Of a DNA stretch of 50,536 nucleotides, positions 9,680-21,200 are shown piece after piece. Location: assembly GCA_014237395.1 (NCBI GenBank), contig JABZFP010000029.1, positions 1 through 50,536 on the forward strand. Direction: 5' to 3'. Each line of letters opens with the position of its first letter. The first letter of the stretch is position 1. The position numbers and the translations under genes are program-made. The stretch is from Desulfobacteraceae bacterium (lineage in GTDB: Bacteria > Desulfobacterota > Desulfobacteria > Desulfobacterales > UBA5852). Under the pieces are notes generated by a model. That model saw nothing but the letters and a program-made list of their open reading frames with translations. It did no database searches and was not told the DNA's origin.

Positions 9680-9773
9680 TATTATGTTTAATATTTGTTT
9701 ATTAATGATGTTCAAATCAATCACCAGCCGAAAATAACACGGCTGTACATCATAATAAGGATGAGGTGCCCAA

Positions 9774-12275
9774 ATGAAAATGAGCCTGGATGACAACCCC
9801 ATCGAGAGGACATCCCCGAATCGTGGGACGGACACCGAAACGGTTCCGGATACGCTGCCGATAATGCCGATCCGCGGCATGGTCGCTTTCCCACGGATGA
9901 AAGTGCCGTTTATGGCTTCCATGACAACCGCCACGCTGATCGACGATTCAATGAAAAAAGACCGTGTCGTCGGACTATTGACGGCTAAATCCCCGGACAT
10001 CGAGAAACCGGTACCGGGTGAGCTATACGAAGTAGGCACCGTCGCCAAAATTTTGCATACCCATCGAAACGACGAAGGGGTGCTGGTCGTGCTGTTGAAG
10101 GGGCTCAATCGATTTCGGGTTTCCACCTGGCAGACCGAGGGCGCCTACCTCAGGGCAAAAATTTTGCTGGCGCCGGAAATCGTCGAATCCGATCTTGAAA
10201 TGGAGGCCTTGGCGCGTGAGCTGCGAGAGGCCGTCAAAAACGTGATGGCACTGATGCCGCACATTCCTGAAGAGGCCGCAAACGCGATTACCCGGATCAA
10301 GGACCCGCTCCAGCTGGCCTATGTGACCGCGTTCAATCTGGACCTGACGACGGAAATTCGCCAATCGCTCCTCGAAATGGACAGCTTGAACCAAAAAATA
10401 CGCGAATTGCTGTCGCTGCTTTCCCACGAAAAGGAAATGCTCGACATGGGAAAGAGAATCCAGACGGAGGTTCGCGAAAAGATGGACAAATCCAAACGGG
10501 AGTATTTGTTGCGGCAGCAATTGGCGGCCATTAAAAAAGAACTGGGGGAGTCGGACGATACGCCGGAGGAGGTGGATGACTTCAGCCAGCGCATCGAAGA
10601 CGCGGGGATGCCCGCGGAAGCCCTCAAGGAAGCGCGGCGTGAGCTGGAGCGCATGCAGCAGATGTCCCCACAGTCAGCCGAATACCCCATGATCAAGACC
10701 TATCTCGAGTGGCTGCTTGACCTTCCCTGGACAAACACCAGTAAGGACAATGGCGATGTGGCTGCGGCCCGCAGGATTCTCGATGATGACCACTATGGAC
10801 TGGAAGAGGTCAAAGAGCGCCTGGTCGAGTATATCGCCGTTCGCAGTTTGATGAAACATCGTGAGGTGGATCATAAGCCGGATGAACAAACGGCGCTGGG
10901 TGTTATCCTTTGCCTCACCGGCCCCCCCGGAGTAGGCAAGACCAGCCTGGGGCGTAGTGTGGCCCGCGCCCTGGGCCGGGAGTTCACACGCATGAGCTTG
11001 GGAGGGGTCAGGGACGAAGCTGAAATCAGAGGTCACCGTCGGACCTACGTCGGGGCCATGCCGGGACGCATCATCCAGGCGATCAAGCGGGCGGGTACCC
11101 GCAACCCGGTTTTCATGCTGGATGAAATCGACAAAGTGGGGCACGACTGGCGGGGGGATCCCAGCAGTGCCTTGCTCGAAGTACTGGACCCGGCACAGAA
11201 CAGCACCTTCCGAGACCACTATCTGGATGTGGATTTTGATCTGAGCGACGTCATCTTTCTTGCCACGGCCAATCAGCTCGATACGATACCGGTGGCGCTT
11301 CGAGACCGGATGGAAATCATTCAACTCGATGGCTATACGGAAACGGAGAAGCTGCAGATCGCCAAACGGCACCTGATACCGCGCCAACTGAGCGCCCACG
11401 GTCTGCGAGAGGACGAAGTAACCTTTATTGATGACGCCATCTACAAGATCATTCAGGATTACACCCGGGAAACCGGCGTGCGAAACCTCGATCGCCACCT
11501 GGCCGCCATCTGTCGCAAAAGTATTGTCCATTTGAACGAGAAAGACTGGTCACATGTGGTCATCACCGCCAAGATGGTTCGTGAATACCTTAAAAAAGAG
11601 CGCTTCACGGCTGAAAAATCGGAAGACATCAGTTTGCCCGGGATTGCGACCGGCCTGGCGGTGACATCGGTGGGTGGCGATATCCTCTACATCGAAGCCT
11701 CCCGGATGGCGGGCAAGGGACGCCTGACCTTAACCGGGCAGCTGGGGGATGTGATGAAAGAAAGCGCCGAAATCGCGCACAGCTATGTGCGTTCCAAAGC
11801 GCAGGAACTCGCCATCGATCCGGCGGAATTTGAGCATTCGGATGTCCACCTGCATGTCCCGGCCGGGGCGTTGCCCAAGGACGGCCCCTCGGCGGGGGTC
11901 GCCATGGTGATGGCGCTGGCGAGTTTGTTCACCCGCCAGCCGGTCCGCAGCGATGTGGGCATCACGGGTGAAATCACCCTGCGCGGCCGGGTGCTCCCGG
12001 TGGGGGGCATCAAAATGAAAGTCTTGGCCGCCCACCGGGCCGGGTTGACGACCGTTATCCTGCCCAAACGCAACGAGCAGGATCTCGAAGATCTTCCTGC
12101 CGAGGTGCGCAACGCCATGACGTTTATCCCCGCCGACCGGATCGATGGGGTCATAGCGACGGCACTGGATTCCGAAAAGCCGCCAAACAAGCACGATAGC
12201 GCTGCGACGATGAAAAAACAGGCCCGTCACACAGCATGCGATCCGCGACCGGCACCCGAGACATGCCAGGCATAG
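9774..12275 (+). CDS. lon: ATP-dependent protease Lon
   Basis: This is an 833-residue LonA protein: N-terminal substrate-binding domain (about 30-225), coiled coil, AAA+ module with Walker A GPPGVGKT (383-390) and a C-terminal protease domain. The Ser-Lys catalytic dyad is S706 (DGPSAGVAM) and K749 (GGIKMK). It degrades misfolded and short-lived regulatory proteins in the cytoplasm. The start is ATG 9774, following AAGGATGAGG. The C-terminal 40 residues after the protease core form a polar, poorly conserved tail. ftsH follows 104 bp downstream, so two energy-dependent proteases are paired. The divergent neighbour is the MerR/B12 regulator. No heat-shock promoter was recognised in the gap. Confidence 0.96.
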   Translation: MKMSLDDNPIERTSPNRGTDTETVPDTLPIMPIRGMVAFPRMKVPFMASMTTATLIDDSMKKDRVVGLLTAKSPDIEKPVPGELYEVGTVAKILHTHRNDEGVLVVLLKGLNRFRVSTWQTEGAYLRAKILLAPEIVESDLEMEALARELREAVKNVMALMPHIPEEAANAITRIKDPLQLAYVTAFNLDLTTEIRQSLLEMDSLNQKIRELLSLLSHEKEMLDMGKRIQTEVREKMDKSKREYLLRQQLAAIKKELGESDDTPEEVDDFSQRIEDAGMPAEALKEARRELERMQQMSPQSAEYPMIKTYLEWLLDLPWTNTSKDNGDVAAARRILDDDHYGLEEVKERLVEYIAVRSLMKHREVDHKPDEQTALGVILCLTGPPGVGKTSLGRSVARALGREFTRMSLGGVRDEAEIRGHRRTYVGAMPGRIIQAIKRAGTRNPVFMLDEIDKVGHDWRGDPSSALLEVLDPAQNSTFRDHYLDVDFDLSDVIFLATANQLDTIPVALRDRMEIIQLDGYTETEKLQIAKRHLIPRQLSAHGLREDEVTFIDDAIYKIIQDYTRETGVRNLDRHLAAICRKSIVHLNEKDWSHVVITAKMVREYLKKERFTAEKSEDISLPGIATGLAVTSVGGDILYIEASRMAGKGRLTLTGQLGDVMKESAEIAHSYVRSKAQELAIDPAEFEHSDVHLHVPAGALPKDGPSAGVAMVMALASLFTRQPVRSDVGITGEITLRGRVLPVGGIKMKVLAAHRAGLTTVILPKRNEQDLEDLPAEVRNAMTFIPADRIDGVIATALDSEKPPNKHDSAATMKKQARHTACDPRPAPETCQA

Positions 12276-12379
12276 ACGGCCCGCCGAGTGGCCGGCGCAA
12301 CACCACCGCCATTGACAGTGATCGTCATTGCGCACCGTTGGATAGGGATCATGTTGAGTAGAAACTGAAAGGATAACCC

Positions 12380-14242
12380 ATGGAAAAACAACACAAATTT
12401 TCCCTGTGGTATGTGCTCCTGGGGGTATGGCTGGTCCTGTTGCTCCATAACATGATCGCCTCGGCCCTGATGGTGGAAAACATACCCTACAGCGAGTTTG
12501 TCAAACTGGTGAAGGAGGGCAAGGTGGCTGAAATCGCCATTTCGGAAAACGATATCCAAGGCCGCATGATTCCCTCCGACGGCAGTTCGGAAAAAGGCGC
12601 GCTGTTCCGAACAGTACGTGTGGATCCAGGCATTTCCGAGTTGCTGGAAGAGAACAATGTCACCTATTCCGGCAGGATCGAATCGAATTTCCTGGGCACC
12701 ATCATGTCCTGGGTGATACCGATCGCCCTGTTCTTCGGTATCTGGATGTTCATGATGCGTCGGTTCCAGCAGCAATCCGGATTTATGACCATTGGCAAAA
12801 ACAAGGCCAAGATCTACATGGAGGATGATGTCTCGATCCGTTTCAAGGATGCCGCCGGCGTGGACGAAGCCCGGCAGGAGCTTGAAGAGGTGACCTCTTT
12901 CCTCCAGGAGCCGGGGCGCTACACCCGTGTCGGGGGACAAATCCCCCGCGGCATCCTGCTGGTCGGCCCCCCCGGCACAGGCAAAACACTGTTGGCGAAA
13001 GCCGTGGCGGGCGAAAGCGGGGTACCCTTTTTCAGCCTGAGCGGATCCGAGTTCGTTGAAATGTTTGTCGGCCTGGGCGCCGCGCGCGTGAGAGACCTGT
13101 TCAAGGAAGCCAAAGAAAAAGCGCCTTGCATCATCTTCATCGATGAGCTGGATGCATTGGGCAAGGCCCGGGGCATCGGTATGGCCGGCGGTCACGATGA
13201 AAGAGAACAGACCTTGAACCAGCTGCTGGTCGAACTCGACGGCTTCGACCCGAATGTTGGTGTCATTTTGATGGCCGCGACCAATCGGCCCGAAATTCTG
13301 GACCCGGCCTTGCTGCGGCCGGGGCGCTTCGATCGCCAGGTTCTCGTCGACCGACCGGACAAAAGCGGCCGGACCGACATCCTGAAAATCTACCTCGACA
13401 AGGTGGAAACCGAAGGGGTTATCGATGCTGAAAAAATCGCCGGCATGACCGCCGGCATGGTCGGTGCGGATCTGGCCAACCTCGTCAACGAAGCCGCCCT
13501 TCTGGCGGTCCGGCGTAACAAAGAGCGTCTCGGAATGGCGGAGATTGAAGAAGCCGTCGAGCGCGTGGTGGCCGGATTGGAGAAAAAAAACCGCCTGATC
13601 AATCCCGCCGAGAAGGAAATCGTGGCCCACCACGAGTTGGGTCATGCCATCGTGGCCATGGCCCTGCCCGGGACCGATCCGGTCCAGAAGATATCCATCA
13701 TACCGCGGGGCATTGCCGCACTGGGCTACACCATGCAGGTCCCGACGGAAGAACGCTTTCTGATGCGGAAAACCGAACTCAACAACCGCATTGCGACCCT
13801 GCTGGGCGGCCGGGCCGCCGAGGAACTCGTCTTCAACGATATCTCCACCGGCGCCCACAACGACCTTGCGCGCGCCACCGACATGGCCCGCAGCATGGTG
13901 AAAGAGTACGGCATGAGCGAACGGTTGGGACCGGTGTATTTCGCCCACAAACGGCAGCCGCAATTCCTCAATCCAATACCGGAAGCACGCGGTGAATACA
14001 GTGATGAGACCGCCCGGATCATCGATGAAGAAGTGCGGCGCATTATCGATGACCAGTATGCGGTTGCCCTGGCCATCCTGAGAGAGAATATGGACCTGCT
14101 CAAACGAACCGCCATCCAGCTGCTGGAGGACGAAGTCATCGAAGGGCCGGCATTGGCCGATCTCCTGACATCGGTTCAAGCTGAAAAAAACGACAGCCAT
14201 CCCATAAGGCCGGATACCCAACCGGAAGAGGTGGCCGCCTGA
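12380..14242 (+). CDS. ftsH: ATP-dependent zinc metalloprotease FtsH
   Basis: The 620-residue protein has the FtsH layout: an N-terminal membrane helix (about 10-30), a small periplasmic domain, a second helix (about 111-130, followed by MMRR), an AAA+ domain with GPPGTGKT and the second region of homology, and an M41 peptidase domain with zinc site HELGH (418-422). It extracts and degrades membrane and some soluble proteins. The start has an upstream GAAAGGA site. The C-terminal tail is short and acidic. It follows lon on the same strand and is followed by an epimerase gene after 56 bp, so a three-gene unit is possible. Confidence 0.95.
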   Translation: MEKQHKFSLWYVLLGVWLVLLLHNMIASALMVENIPYSEFVKLVKEGKVAEIAISENDIQGRMIPSDGSSEKGALFRTVRVDPGISELLEENNVTYSGRIESNFLGTIMSWVIPIALFFGIWMFMMRRFQQQSGFMTIGKNKAKIYMEDDVSIRFKDAAGVDEARQELEEVTSFLQEPGRYTRVGGQIPRGILLVGPPGTGKTLLAKAVAGESGVPFFSLSGSEFVEMFVGLGAARVRDLFKEAKEKAPCIIFIDELDALGKARGIGMAGGHDEREQTLNQLLVELDGFDPNVGVILMAATNRPEILDPALLRPGRFDRQVLVDRPDKSGRTDILKIYLDKVETEGVIDAEKIAGMTAGMVGADLANLVNEAALLAVRRNKERLGMAEIEEAVERVVAGLEKKNRLINPAEKEIVAHHELGHAIVAMALPGTDPVQKISIIPRGIAALGYTMQVPTEERFLMRKTELNNRIATLLGGRAAEELVFNDISTGAHNDLARATDMARSMVKEYGMSERLGPVYFAHKRQPQFLNPIPEARGEYSDETARIIDEEVRRIIDDQYAVALAILRENMDLLKRTAIQLLEDEVIEGPALADLLTSVQAEKNDSHPIRPDTQPEEVAA

Positions 14243-14298
14243 GCTATGAATACGCTTCTTAAATCTTGGTGCTTTCAGGCCACAGGAGCAGGCAGATC

Positions 14299-15288
14299 AT
14301 GACGTTCAACACAAAAAAAATGAAACTACTGGTCACGGGCGCTTCGGGGTTCATCGGCCACGAAGTGTCCCGCCAGCTTTCCCTCGGCGGCTATCGCCCC
14401 CGCCTGATGATTCGCCAGGCGGGTGATGACTGCGACATCTGTCATTTCGATGCGGATTTTGTCATTGCCGATCTGAGAAAGCCCACCAGCCTCAAACACG
14501 CGGTCAAAGGCGTGGACGGCATCGTCCATCTTGGGGCGCGGGCCACCTTCGAGTCTTACGCCATCCTGAAGCCTTCCATACTGGAGGGCTCTCTGGCCCT
14601 CATGCAGGCCGGCATCGAGGCCGGCGTCAAACGGTTCGTCTACAGTTCGAGCCTGCTGGTCTACAGGGGCAGCCCTTTCCCGGTGAATGCCGCAACACCG
14701 GTCAATCCGGTCCTCGATTACGGGCGCATTAAAGTGGACACCGAAAAACAATTGTCAGAGATGGCCGCATCCGCCGGCATCGCCTTTGCCGCCCTTCGTT
14801 TGCCGCATGTTTACGGCTTGCGGGATCTCTATTTCCGGCAGCTGGCAGCCGGCCGTCTGATCTTGCCGGGCCTGGGGAAAAACATCTACACCCACCTCCA
14901 TGTAACGGATGCGGCACGGGCCATCATCGCCTGTGCCGAACAGGCCTATACCGGCATCCTGCCCTTCGGCGACCGCCGGCCGTCCACCTGGAATGATTTC
15001 CTGAACCATGTCAAACCGCACTACCCGAAGGCCCGTGTCCTCCGGATGCCCCAATGGCTGGCCCTGATGGCCACGGCGCTGCTGACCCCCTTCCGAAGCA
15101 TCAGGCCCAATCCCGGACTGGAGACACCGGGGGCGGTGCGTACCTACAATTTCAATTTAGCGGTCGACCCGGACCTTTTATGGCAAGATCTCGGACTGAC
15201 ACCGCGTTATCCAACCATTTACGATGGTATTCCGGCGGCAGTGGCGGCCGGGATGGAAAGCGGCGTTTCGATCAACGCCGCCAGATGA
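14299..15288 (+). CDS. NAD(P)-dependent epimerase/dehydratase, extended SDR family
   Basis: About 329 residues with a Rossmann fold. The nucleotide-binding motif GASGFIG lies near the N terminus and the SDR active-site pair is YGRIK (Tyr-x3-Lys) in the middle, with an upstream Ser-rich strand (VYSSSLLVY). This fits extended SDR enzymes acting on nucleotide sugars, sterol-like or flavonoid-like substrates; the substrate is not evident. I chose ATG 14299, which has AGGAG ten bases upstream; ATG 14320, just before the Rossmann motif, is an alternative. No other sugar genes are near. Confidence 0.75.
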   Translation: MTFNTKKMKLLVTGASGFIGHEVSRQLSLGGYRPRLMIRQAGDDCDICHFDADFVIADLRKPTSLKHAVKGVDGIVHLGARATFESYAILKPSILEGSLALMQAGIEAGVKRFVYSSSLLVYRGSPFPVNAATPVNPVLDYGRIKVDTEKQLSEMAASAGIAFAALRLPHVYGLRDLYFRQLAAGRLILPGLGKNIYTHLHVTDAARAIIACAEQAYTGILPFGDRRPSTWNDFLNHVKPHYPKARVLRMPQWLALMATALLTPFRSIRPNPGLETPGAVRTYNFNLAVDPDLLWQDLGLTPRYPTIYDGIPAAVAAGMESGVSINAAR

Positions 15289-15343
15289 AGGGCGGGGGCG
15301 TTTGGCGGGCGGCGGAATTGCGCTTCGTTAAATCACGGAAAAC

Positions 15344-15369
15344 ATGGCCGAACGAATTCGTTCGGCCAT
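15344..15369 (-). terminator. Perfect 26-bp palindrome acting as a terminator between convergent genes
   Basis: The sequence ATGGCCGAACGAA followed by its exact reverse complement lies between the epimerase gene and the small leftward gene. On the minus strand the hairpin is followed by GTTTTCC, a modest U tract, 15 bases after that gene's stop codon. Confidence 0.55.
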
Positions 15370-15383
15370 GCCATCGTGTTCCA

Positions 15384-15695
15384 TCAGCCGGCAATCGAAA
15401 CCGGTGAGGCCTTGCCGATGGCCTCCATGGTCTCTTCGTATTTACCGCGCATGTCGATACTGCCCTGTTCCACATCTTTTTTGATGGGGCTCCAGTCTGA
15501 GGGACATTCGGTCCGCAGCTGCTCCACGCGCTGGGCCATGTCGTCCATGATCATGTTGAGATCCTGAACGTTCATCAGGATTTTTTCCTTTTCGGCCGAG
15601 CCCAGTTTGTCGATCTTGCGCATGGCGTCATACATTTTAGCTTTCCAAGCCGTCATCTCCGATTCCATTGCCGAACAAAAATCTTTAACTTCCAT
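15384..15695 (-). CDS. Small helical protein of unknown function
   Basis: The 103-residue protein starts at ATG 15695, with AAGGAGGG upstream; the longer open frame to 15791 lacks such a site. It is rich in Met, Glu and Lys, and heptad-like patterns (EKEKILMNVQDLNMIMDDMAQ) suggest an almost fully alpha-helical, possibly coiled-coil protein. It has two Cys (DFCSAM and TECPSDW). No signal peptide or membrane segment. I do not recognise the family. It stands alone with its own ribosome-binding site and terminator. Confidence 0.6.
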   Translation of the reverse strand: MEVKDFCSAMESEMTAWKAKMYDAMRKIDKLGSAEKEKILMNVQDLNMIMDDMAQRVEQLRTECPSDWSPIKKDVEQGSIDMRGKYEETMEAIGKASPVSIAG

Positions 15696-16065
15696 TTTAC
15701 CCTCCTTGTTTTGGGTTTTGGTTACGGTGACGATCACCCGGCACGCAAGTATATCTGGTGTAAACAGGTCCGACGGGAAGAAGCTCAACAAATTCAGTAT
15801 GAATGGCTATATCAGAGGCGCTTCAGAGGGAGGACTTCGTCGAACATTCTCAGCAAACAGAAAATCAAATCCACTGATTGAATGCTCAATAAGTTGTTAA
15901 ACTTTGCGTTACGTAAAACAGTAGGCACTGGTTCGGGCGAAATCAACCGCCAGATTATTTTCTAGAATCTTTTTTACAAGACCACTGTCAAAAGCCGTTT
16001 ACGCTTCCCAGATTAACCCTATCGAAACCCCAGAGAAGACGTGATGATAGAAGATCGGCCAGAGG
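15696..16065. other. Intergenic region, nothing clear
   Basis: This gap lies between the small helical gene, which starts here, and the end of the TetR gene. A short palindromic TTACGTAA occurs near 15908. There is no reading frame with a ribosome-binding site and no terminator with a U tract that I can support. Confidence 0.35.
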
Positions 16066-16734
16066 CTATTCATGCTCTGCATCATCGGGCGCGTCCATAC
16101 CGGTTGCGAGAAAGGCGACCAGGTGCCTGACAACGGTTTCGGTGGTATCGGGAGGGGGGGCAGAGGCCACGGGCAGCCGGTGGCTACCGCATAGGCGCAT
16201 GGCGTGGGAAAGTGCGCCGAGGACAAAGTGAAGCCGCCATCGCAGGACGGCGTCCGACAGGCCGGGCAGCGCTTCCTTCATCAAGGCGACCAACAACAGA
16301 AATGCCGGCTCAAAATGACGTATAAAAACGTTGCGAATGGTTTCATCCGGCTCCGAAAACGCGCGCCCCGCTATCACAAGGAACCATTTTTCGCCCGGTG
16401 CGGTTTCGGTCAAGATAAAGGCCGGCTCGATATAGGCCCGCAGCAAATCTTCGATTGCTGGTGGGCGTCCCTGCCGGGTTGCGGTTTCCTCGATCGCCTG
16501 CAGGTTGGCCATGCGCTGGCGGTCGATCGGCGATATCCGCCGGCTGATAACCTGCTCGACCAGGGCGCCCTTGGAACCAAAATGGTAATTGACCGCCGCC
16601 TGATTGACGTGCGCCTTGCGCGCCAGAAGGCTGATGGAGGTGTTTTTGAAGCCGTTCTGTGCGAACAGCTTTTCCGCTTCATCCAGAATGCGCGTCTTGG
16701 TATCGCTTTGCTTGGTCTTGTGCGTATCCGCCAT
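16066..16734 (-). CDS. TetR-family transcriptional regulator
   Basis: The protein has 222 residues. The N-terminal helix-turn-helix is typical: TKTRILDEAEKLFAQNGF, then the recognition helix in VNQAAVNYHFGSKGALV (about residues 35-52). The C-terminal ligand-binding part is helical and resembles the family that controls multidrug efflux. It is the last gene on the same strand as the RND pump, 143 bp after the outer-membrane component. It is therefore a likely repressor of the pump, although the second TetR gene at 22887 is divergent from the pump and better placed. Confidence 0.8.
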   Translation of the reverse strand: MADTHKTKQSDTKTRILDEAEKLFAQNGFKNTSISLLARKAHVNQAAVNYHFGSKGALVEQVISRRISPIDRQRMANLQAIEETATRQGRPPAIEDLLRAYIEPAFILTETAPGEKWFLVIAGRAFSEPDETIRNVFIRHFEPAFLLLVALMKEALPGLSDAVLRWRLHFVLGALSHAMRLCGSHRLPVASAPPPDTTETVVRHLVAFLATGMDAPDDAEHE

Positions 16735-16877
16735 CCGACGACTCCATCATGAAAAGCCTCTGGCCGGGATCCCAATGAAACGCCGCCACAATCTACCGAA
16801 CAATCCGCAATCGTTCGGGGTCGTTTCCTGTCTTCTGCAAAACGCCCGCCGGATTGGATCCACCGGCAAAGCGCCTC

Positions 16878-18290
16878 CTAATACGTTCCCCCCCCCAAAG
16901 CCGCATAGAGCCGAACCTGATTGGCAAGCTTGCTCAGGTTCAGGGCCACAAGCCCCTGCTGGGCCGCGAAAAGGGAACGCTGGGCCACCAGAACGCCCAG
17001 ATAGCTGTCAACCCCCTTGAGGTAGCGCGCCTCCGAGAGGCGGTAGGTTTCGGCGGTGGCCCGGACCAGGGATTGCTGCGCCGCAAGCTGTTCGTCCACC
17101 GTGCCTCGGACGGCAAGGGTATCGGCCACTTCCCGAAAAGCCGTCTGGATGGTTTGCTCATATTGAACCAAAGCAATTTCCTGCTCGGCCTTGGTGACGT
17201 CCAGGGCCGACCACAGCCGGGCATCGAAAATCGGCATGACGATCTGGGGGGCGAACAACCAGGTGCCGGAACCGGCCTCAAAGAGTCCCGACAGTTCGGC
17301 GCTGGCCGTGCCAACTGCGCTGGTCAGCGAAACCCTGGGAAAGAGGGCTGCGCGTGCAGCGCCGATATTGGCGTTGGCCGCTTTCAGCAGATGTTCCGCC
17401 TGTATAATGTCCGGCCGCTCGAGCAGCACTTCCGAGGAAATCCCGGGGTCGATCGCCCGAAGGGGTTTGATACCAGCCAGATCCGCCGGCAGGTTCGCGC
17501 CGGAGACCGGGGTAGAACGCCCCACCAGGAAGTTCAATGCATTTTCATCCTGCGCGACCCGTTGGGCGTAGCGGGCCATGTCGCGCCGGGCAATGTCCAC
17601 TTGGGTTTGGGCGAAATTGAGATCCAATTCGGTGGCCAGGCCCACGTCGTACCGACGCTTTACCAGATGGTACGTCGCCTTTTGGGCCTCGAAGGTGGTC
17701 CGGGCCAGCTCGAGGGCCTCCCGATCGGCCGCCAGGGTCAAATAGGTTTCCCCCACCGCCGACACGATCAGGATCTGGGTACTGCGCCGGGCCTCGTCCG
17801 TTGCCAGAAAGGCCTCCAGGGCCTGGTCCCGGAGGCTTCGAAGCCGGCCGAAGAAATCGATCTCCCACGCATAAACACCCAGATTGACGTCGTATTGCTC
17901 GGCGGTGTAGCGCTCCCCGCTGGAGGAGAGGTCCGCCGGCACGCGCTTTTTGCTGCCGCTGGCGGTGGCATCGAGGGCTGGAAAAAGCGCGGCGCGCTGA
18001 ATGCCGTAAATGCCGCGTGCCCTTTGGACATTCAATGCGGCCAGTCGCAGATCGCGGTTGTTCTCGATGGCCGTGGCGATAACCCGCTGCATGCGCTCAT
18101 CGGTGAAAAATTCCCGCCAGGCGATTTCGGCAGCCGGGGCGGCGTCGGTTGAAGCCGGGCTTGCGTCATACGCCGGGCCGGTGGGCCAAGCGGCCGGCAC
18201 AGGGGCTTCAGGCCGGGTGTAGACCGGGGTCAATGAACAGCCACCCAACACCACAAGCACCCCCAGCAGCATAAAAAGGTGCCTGTTCAT
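16878..18290 (-). CDS. RND efflux outer-membrane lipoprotein, NodT/OprM family
   Basis: The 470-residue TolC-like protein has a lipoprotein signal peptide with lipobox LGGC at about residue 18, then TPVYTRPEAPVP, and two tandem outer-membrane efflux repeats rich in long helices. It forms the outer-membrane channel of the tripartite pump encoded with it. Its ATG overlaps the stop codon of the inner-membrane pump gene by four bases (ATGA), so the two are translationally coupled. Length is normal for the family. Confidence 0.9.
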   Translation of the reverse strand: MNRHLFMLLGVLVVLGGCSLTPVYTRPEAPVPAAWPTGPAYDASPASTDAAPAAEIAWREFFTDERMQRVIATAIENNRDLRLAALNVQRARGIYGIQRAALFPALDATASGSKKRVPADLSSSGERYTAEQYDVNLGVYAWEIDFFGRLRSLRDQALEAFLATDEARRSTQILIVSAVGETYLTLAADREALELARTTFEAQKATYHLVKRRYDVGLATELDLNFAQTQVDIARRDMARYAQRVAQDENALNFLVGRSTPVSGANLPADLAGIKPLRAIDPGISSEVLLERPDIIQAEHLLKAANANIGAARAALFPRVSLTSAVGTASAELSGLFEAGSGTWLFAPQIVMPIFDARLWSALDVTKAEQEIALVQYEQTIQTAFREVADTLAVRGTVDEQLAAQQSLVRATAETYRLSEARYLKGVDSYLGVLVAQRSLFAAQQGLVALNLSKLANQVRLYAALGGGTY

Positions 18291-21200
18291 GCGACTGTCC
18301 CTCCTGAACCGTTTTCAACCGTATGCTTCATGGTTACCCGCTTTCGGTGTTTACCCAATGCTTTGTAAATCATCACGTAGAAGAGCGGGGCGAAAATGGT
18401 CACCAGAACGGTGGACGTGACCATGCCGCCCAGCACCCCGGTGCCGATGGCCCGTTGGGCCCCAGCCCCGGCCCCGCTGGCCAGGAACAGGGGCAGCACG
18501 CCGAAGCCGAAAGCCAGGGAGGTCATGATGATGGGGCGCAGACGCAGCTTGGCCGCCTCGAGGGTAGCCGCGGTCAGCCGCGCGCCCTCATCCACCCGCG
18601 TCCGGGCGAACTGAACGATCAGGATGGCGTTTTTGGTGGTCAGCCCCATGGTGGTCAGCAGCCCGATCTGAAAATAGACGTCGTTGGGCATCCCCCGCCA
18701 GGTAGAGGCGATCACCCCGCCGATGGCTCCCAGCGGCAGGGTCAGCAGAATCGCGATGGGGATCGGCCAACTCTCGTACAGGGCCGCCAGACACAGAAAA
18801 ATGACGAAGATGGAAAAAGCGTACAGAAGCGGCGCCTGGGATCCGGCCATCCGCTCCTGGTAGGAAAGCCCGGTCCAGTCGAAACCGATCCCCTGGGGAA
18901 GCTTGGCCACGATCGCTTCCATGGCCGCCATGGCCTCGCCTGAACTGCGCCCCGGAGCCGGTTCGCCCCAGATATTGATGGAGGGGAAGGCGTTGTAACG
19001 CTCCAGCCGCGGGGAACCCTGGGTCCAGTGCCCGGCGGCAAAAGAGGCAAAGGGAACCATTCTGCCGGCCGTGTTGCGCACATAGAGCTTGTTCAGGTCC
19101 TCGGGCAGCATGCGGTCCGGGGCGTCGGCCTGGACGAAAACCCGCTTGACGCGGCCGGCCTGGATAAAGTCGTTGACGTACGAACTGCCGAAGGCCGCGG
19201 CGATGGTGGTATGGATGCTGGAAATGGGAACGCCCAGGGCGCCGGCCTTGTCCCAGTCGATGTCGATCCGGTATTCAGGCACGTCCTCCATGCCGTTGGG
19301 ACGAACTTTGACCAGGCGCGGGTCCTGGGCCGCCATGCCCAGGAGCTGGTTGCGGGCTTCCACCAGTTTATCATGACCCAGTCCGCCGCGGTCCAGGAGC
19401 TGAAAGTCAAACCCGGTGGCGTTACCCAGTTCCAATACCGCCGGCGGCGGAAAGGCGAAGACCATGGCTTCCTTGATCTGTGAAAAAGCGCCCATGGCCC
19501 GGCCGGCCACGGCCGTGACCTTCAAATCCGGCCGCTGGCGCAGGTCCCAGTCCCTGAGCTTGACAAAAGCCAGCCCCATGTTCTGCCCCTGGCCGCCGAA
19601 ACTGATCCCCGGAATGGTCATGATCGAATCCACGACCTCTTTTTCACGGGTCAAAAAATGCTCTCTGACCTTGTCCATGACCGCATCGGTCTGCTCCAGG
19701 GTGGCATTCCCCGGCAGCATAGCCTGGACCAACATGATCCCCTGGTCTTCGTTGGGCAGGTAGTCCGTGGGCATGCGCTGGAACAGCACCCCCATGGCGC
19801 CCACAATCAGCACGAACACCAGCAGATAGCGCACTTTTTTGGCCAGCACCCGGCCCACCAGTTTCACGTACAGGTCCCGGAAACCGGCAAAGGCCCGGTC
19901 GAACCACCGGAAAAAGGGGCGCAGGAAAAACACGGCGCCGTCGGCCGGCTGGTGCCCGGCGGGCACCGGTTTGAGCAGCGCGGCGCAGAGCACCGGCGTC
20001 AGGATCAGGGCCACCACCACCGACAGCAGCATGGCCGCGGCGATGGTCAGGGAAAACTGGCGGTATATGACGCCGGTGGACCCGGGGAAAAATGCCATGG
20101 GGCCGAAGACCGCCGCCAGCACCAGGCCGATGCCGATCAGGGCGCTTGTGATCTGGTCCATGGACTTGGCCGTGGCGTCCCGGGGCGAGAGCCCTTCTTC
20201 GGCCATGATGCGCTCCACGTTTTCCACCACCACGATAGCATCGTCCACCAGCAGACCGATGGCCAGCACCATGGCGAACATGGTGAGCATATTGATGGAG
20301 AACCCGAACAGCCCCAGGACGGCAAAGGTCCCCAGCAGCACCACCGGCACGGCGATGGTGGGGATCAGGGTAGCCCGGAAGGTCCCCATGAAGAGATACA
20401 TGATCACGAAGACCAGCAAAACCGCCTCGAAGAGGGTCTTGACCACCTCCTGAATGGCCACCTGGGTAAAGGGGGTGGTGTCATAGGGATAGACGACCTT
20501 CATGCCGGGCGGAAAATACCGGCTCATCTCTTCCATTTTCGCTTTGACGGCCTCGGCCGTATCCAGCGCATTGGCGCCGGCGGCCTGGCGTATCGCCATG
20601 GCGGCAGCGGGTTTGCCATTGTTTTTAGCCACCACGTCGTAGCGTTCGGTGCCCAGTTCGGTGCGTCCAATATCCTTGATCCGGACCACCGATCCGTCGG
20701 GGTTGGTCACGATCGGAATGGCCGCAAACTCCTCCGGGGTCTGAAGCAGGTGCTGGACGACGATGGCCGCATTCAGGCGCTGGCCTTCCACGGCCGGGGT
20801 TCCGCCGAACTGGCCGGCGGAGACCTCCACATTATAAACCTGCAGGGCCCCGATGACGTCTGCCATCGTCAGATGAAAATTGGTCAGCTTGTCCGGGTCG
20901 ACCCAGACCCGCATGGCATACTGGGATCCGAAGGCTTCGACTTCCCCCACCCCGGGCACGCGGGAAAGGATTTTTTCCAGATTCGACTGGGCGTAATCGC
21001 GCAAATCGTCGCCGTTCATGCTGCCATCTTCGGAAACCAGGCCGATGATGATCAGGTAGTTGCGGGTCGACTTGCTGACCTTGACGCCCTGGCGCTGGAC
21101 CACATCGGGCAGACTGGCCATGGCGAGCTGGAGCTTGTTCTGCACCTTGGACCAGGCCAAATCCGGGTCGGTGCCCGGCTCGAAGGTCAGTTCGATCCGA

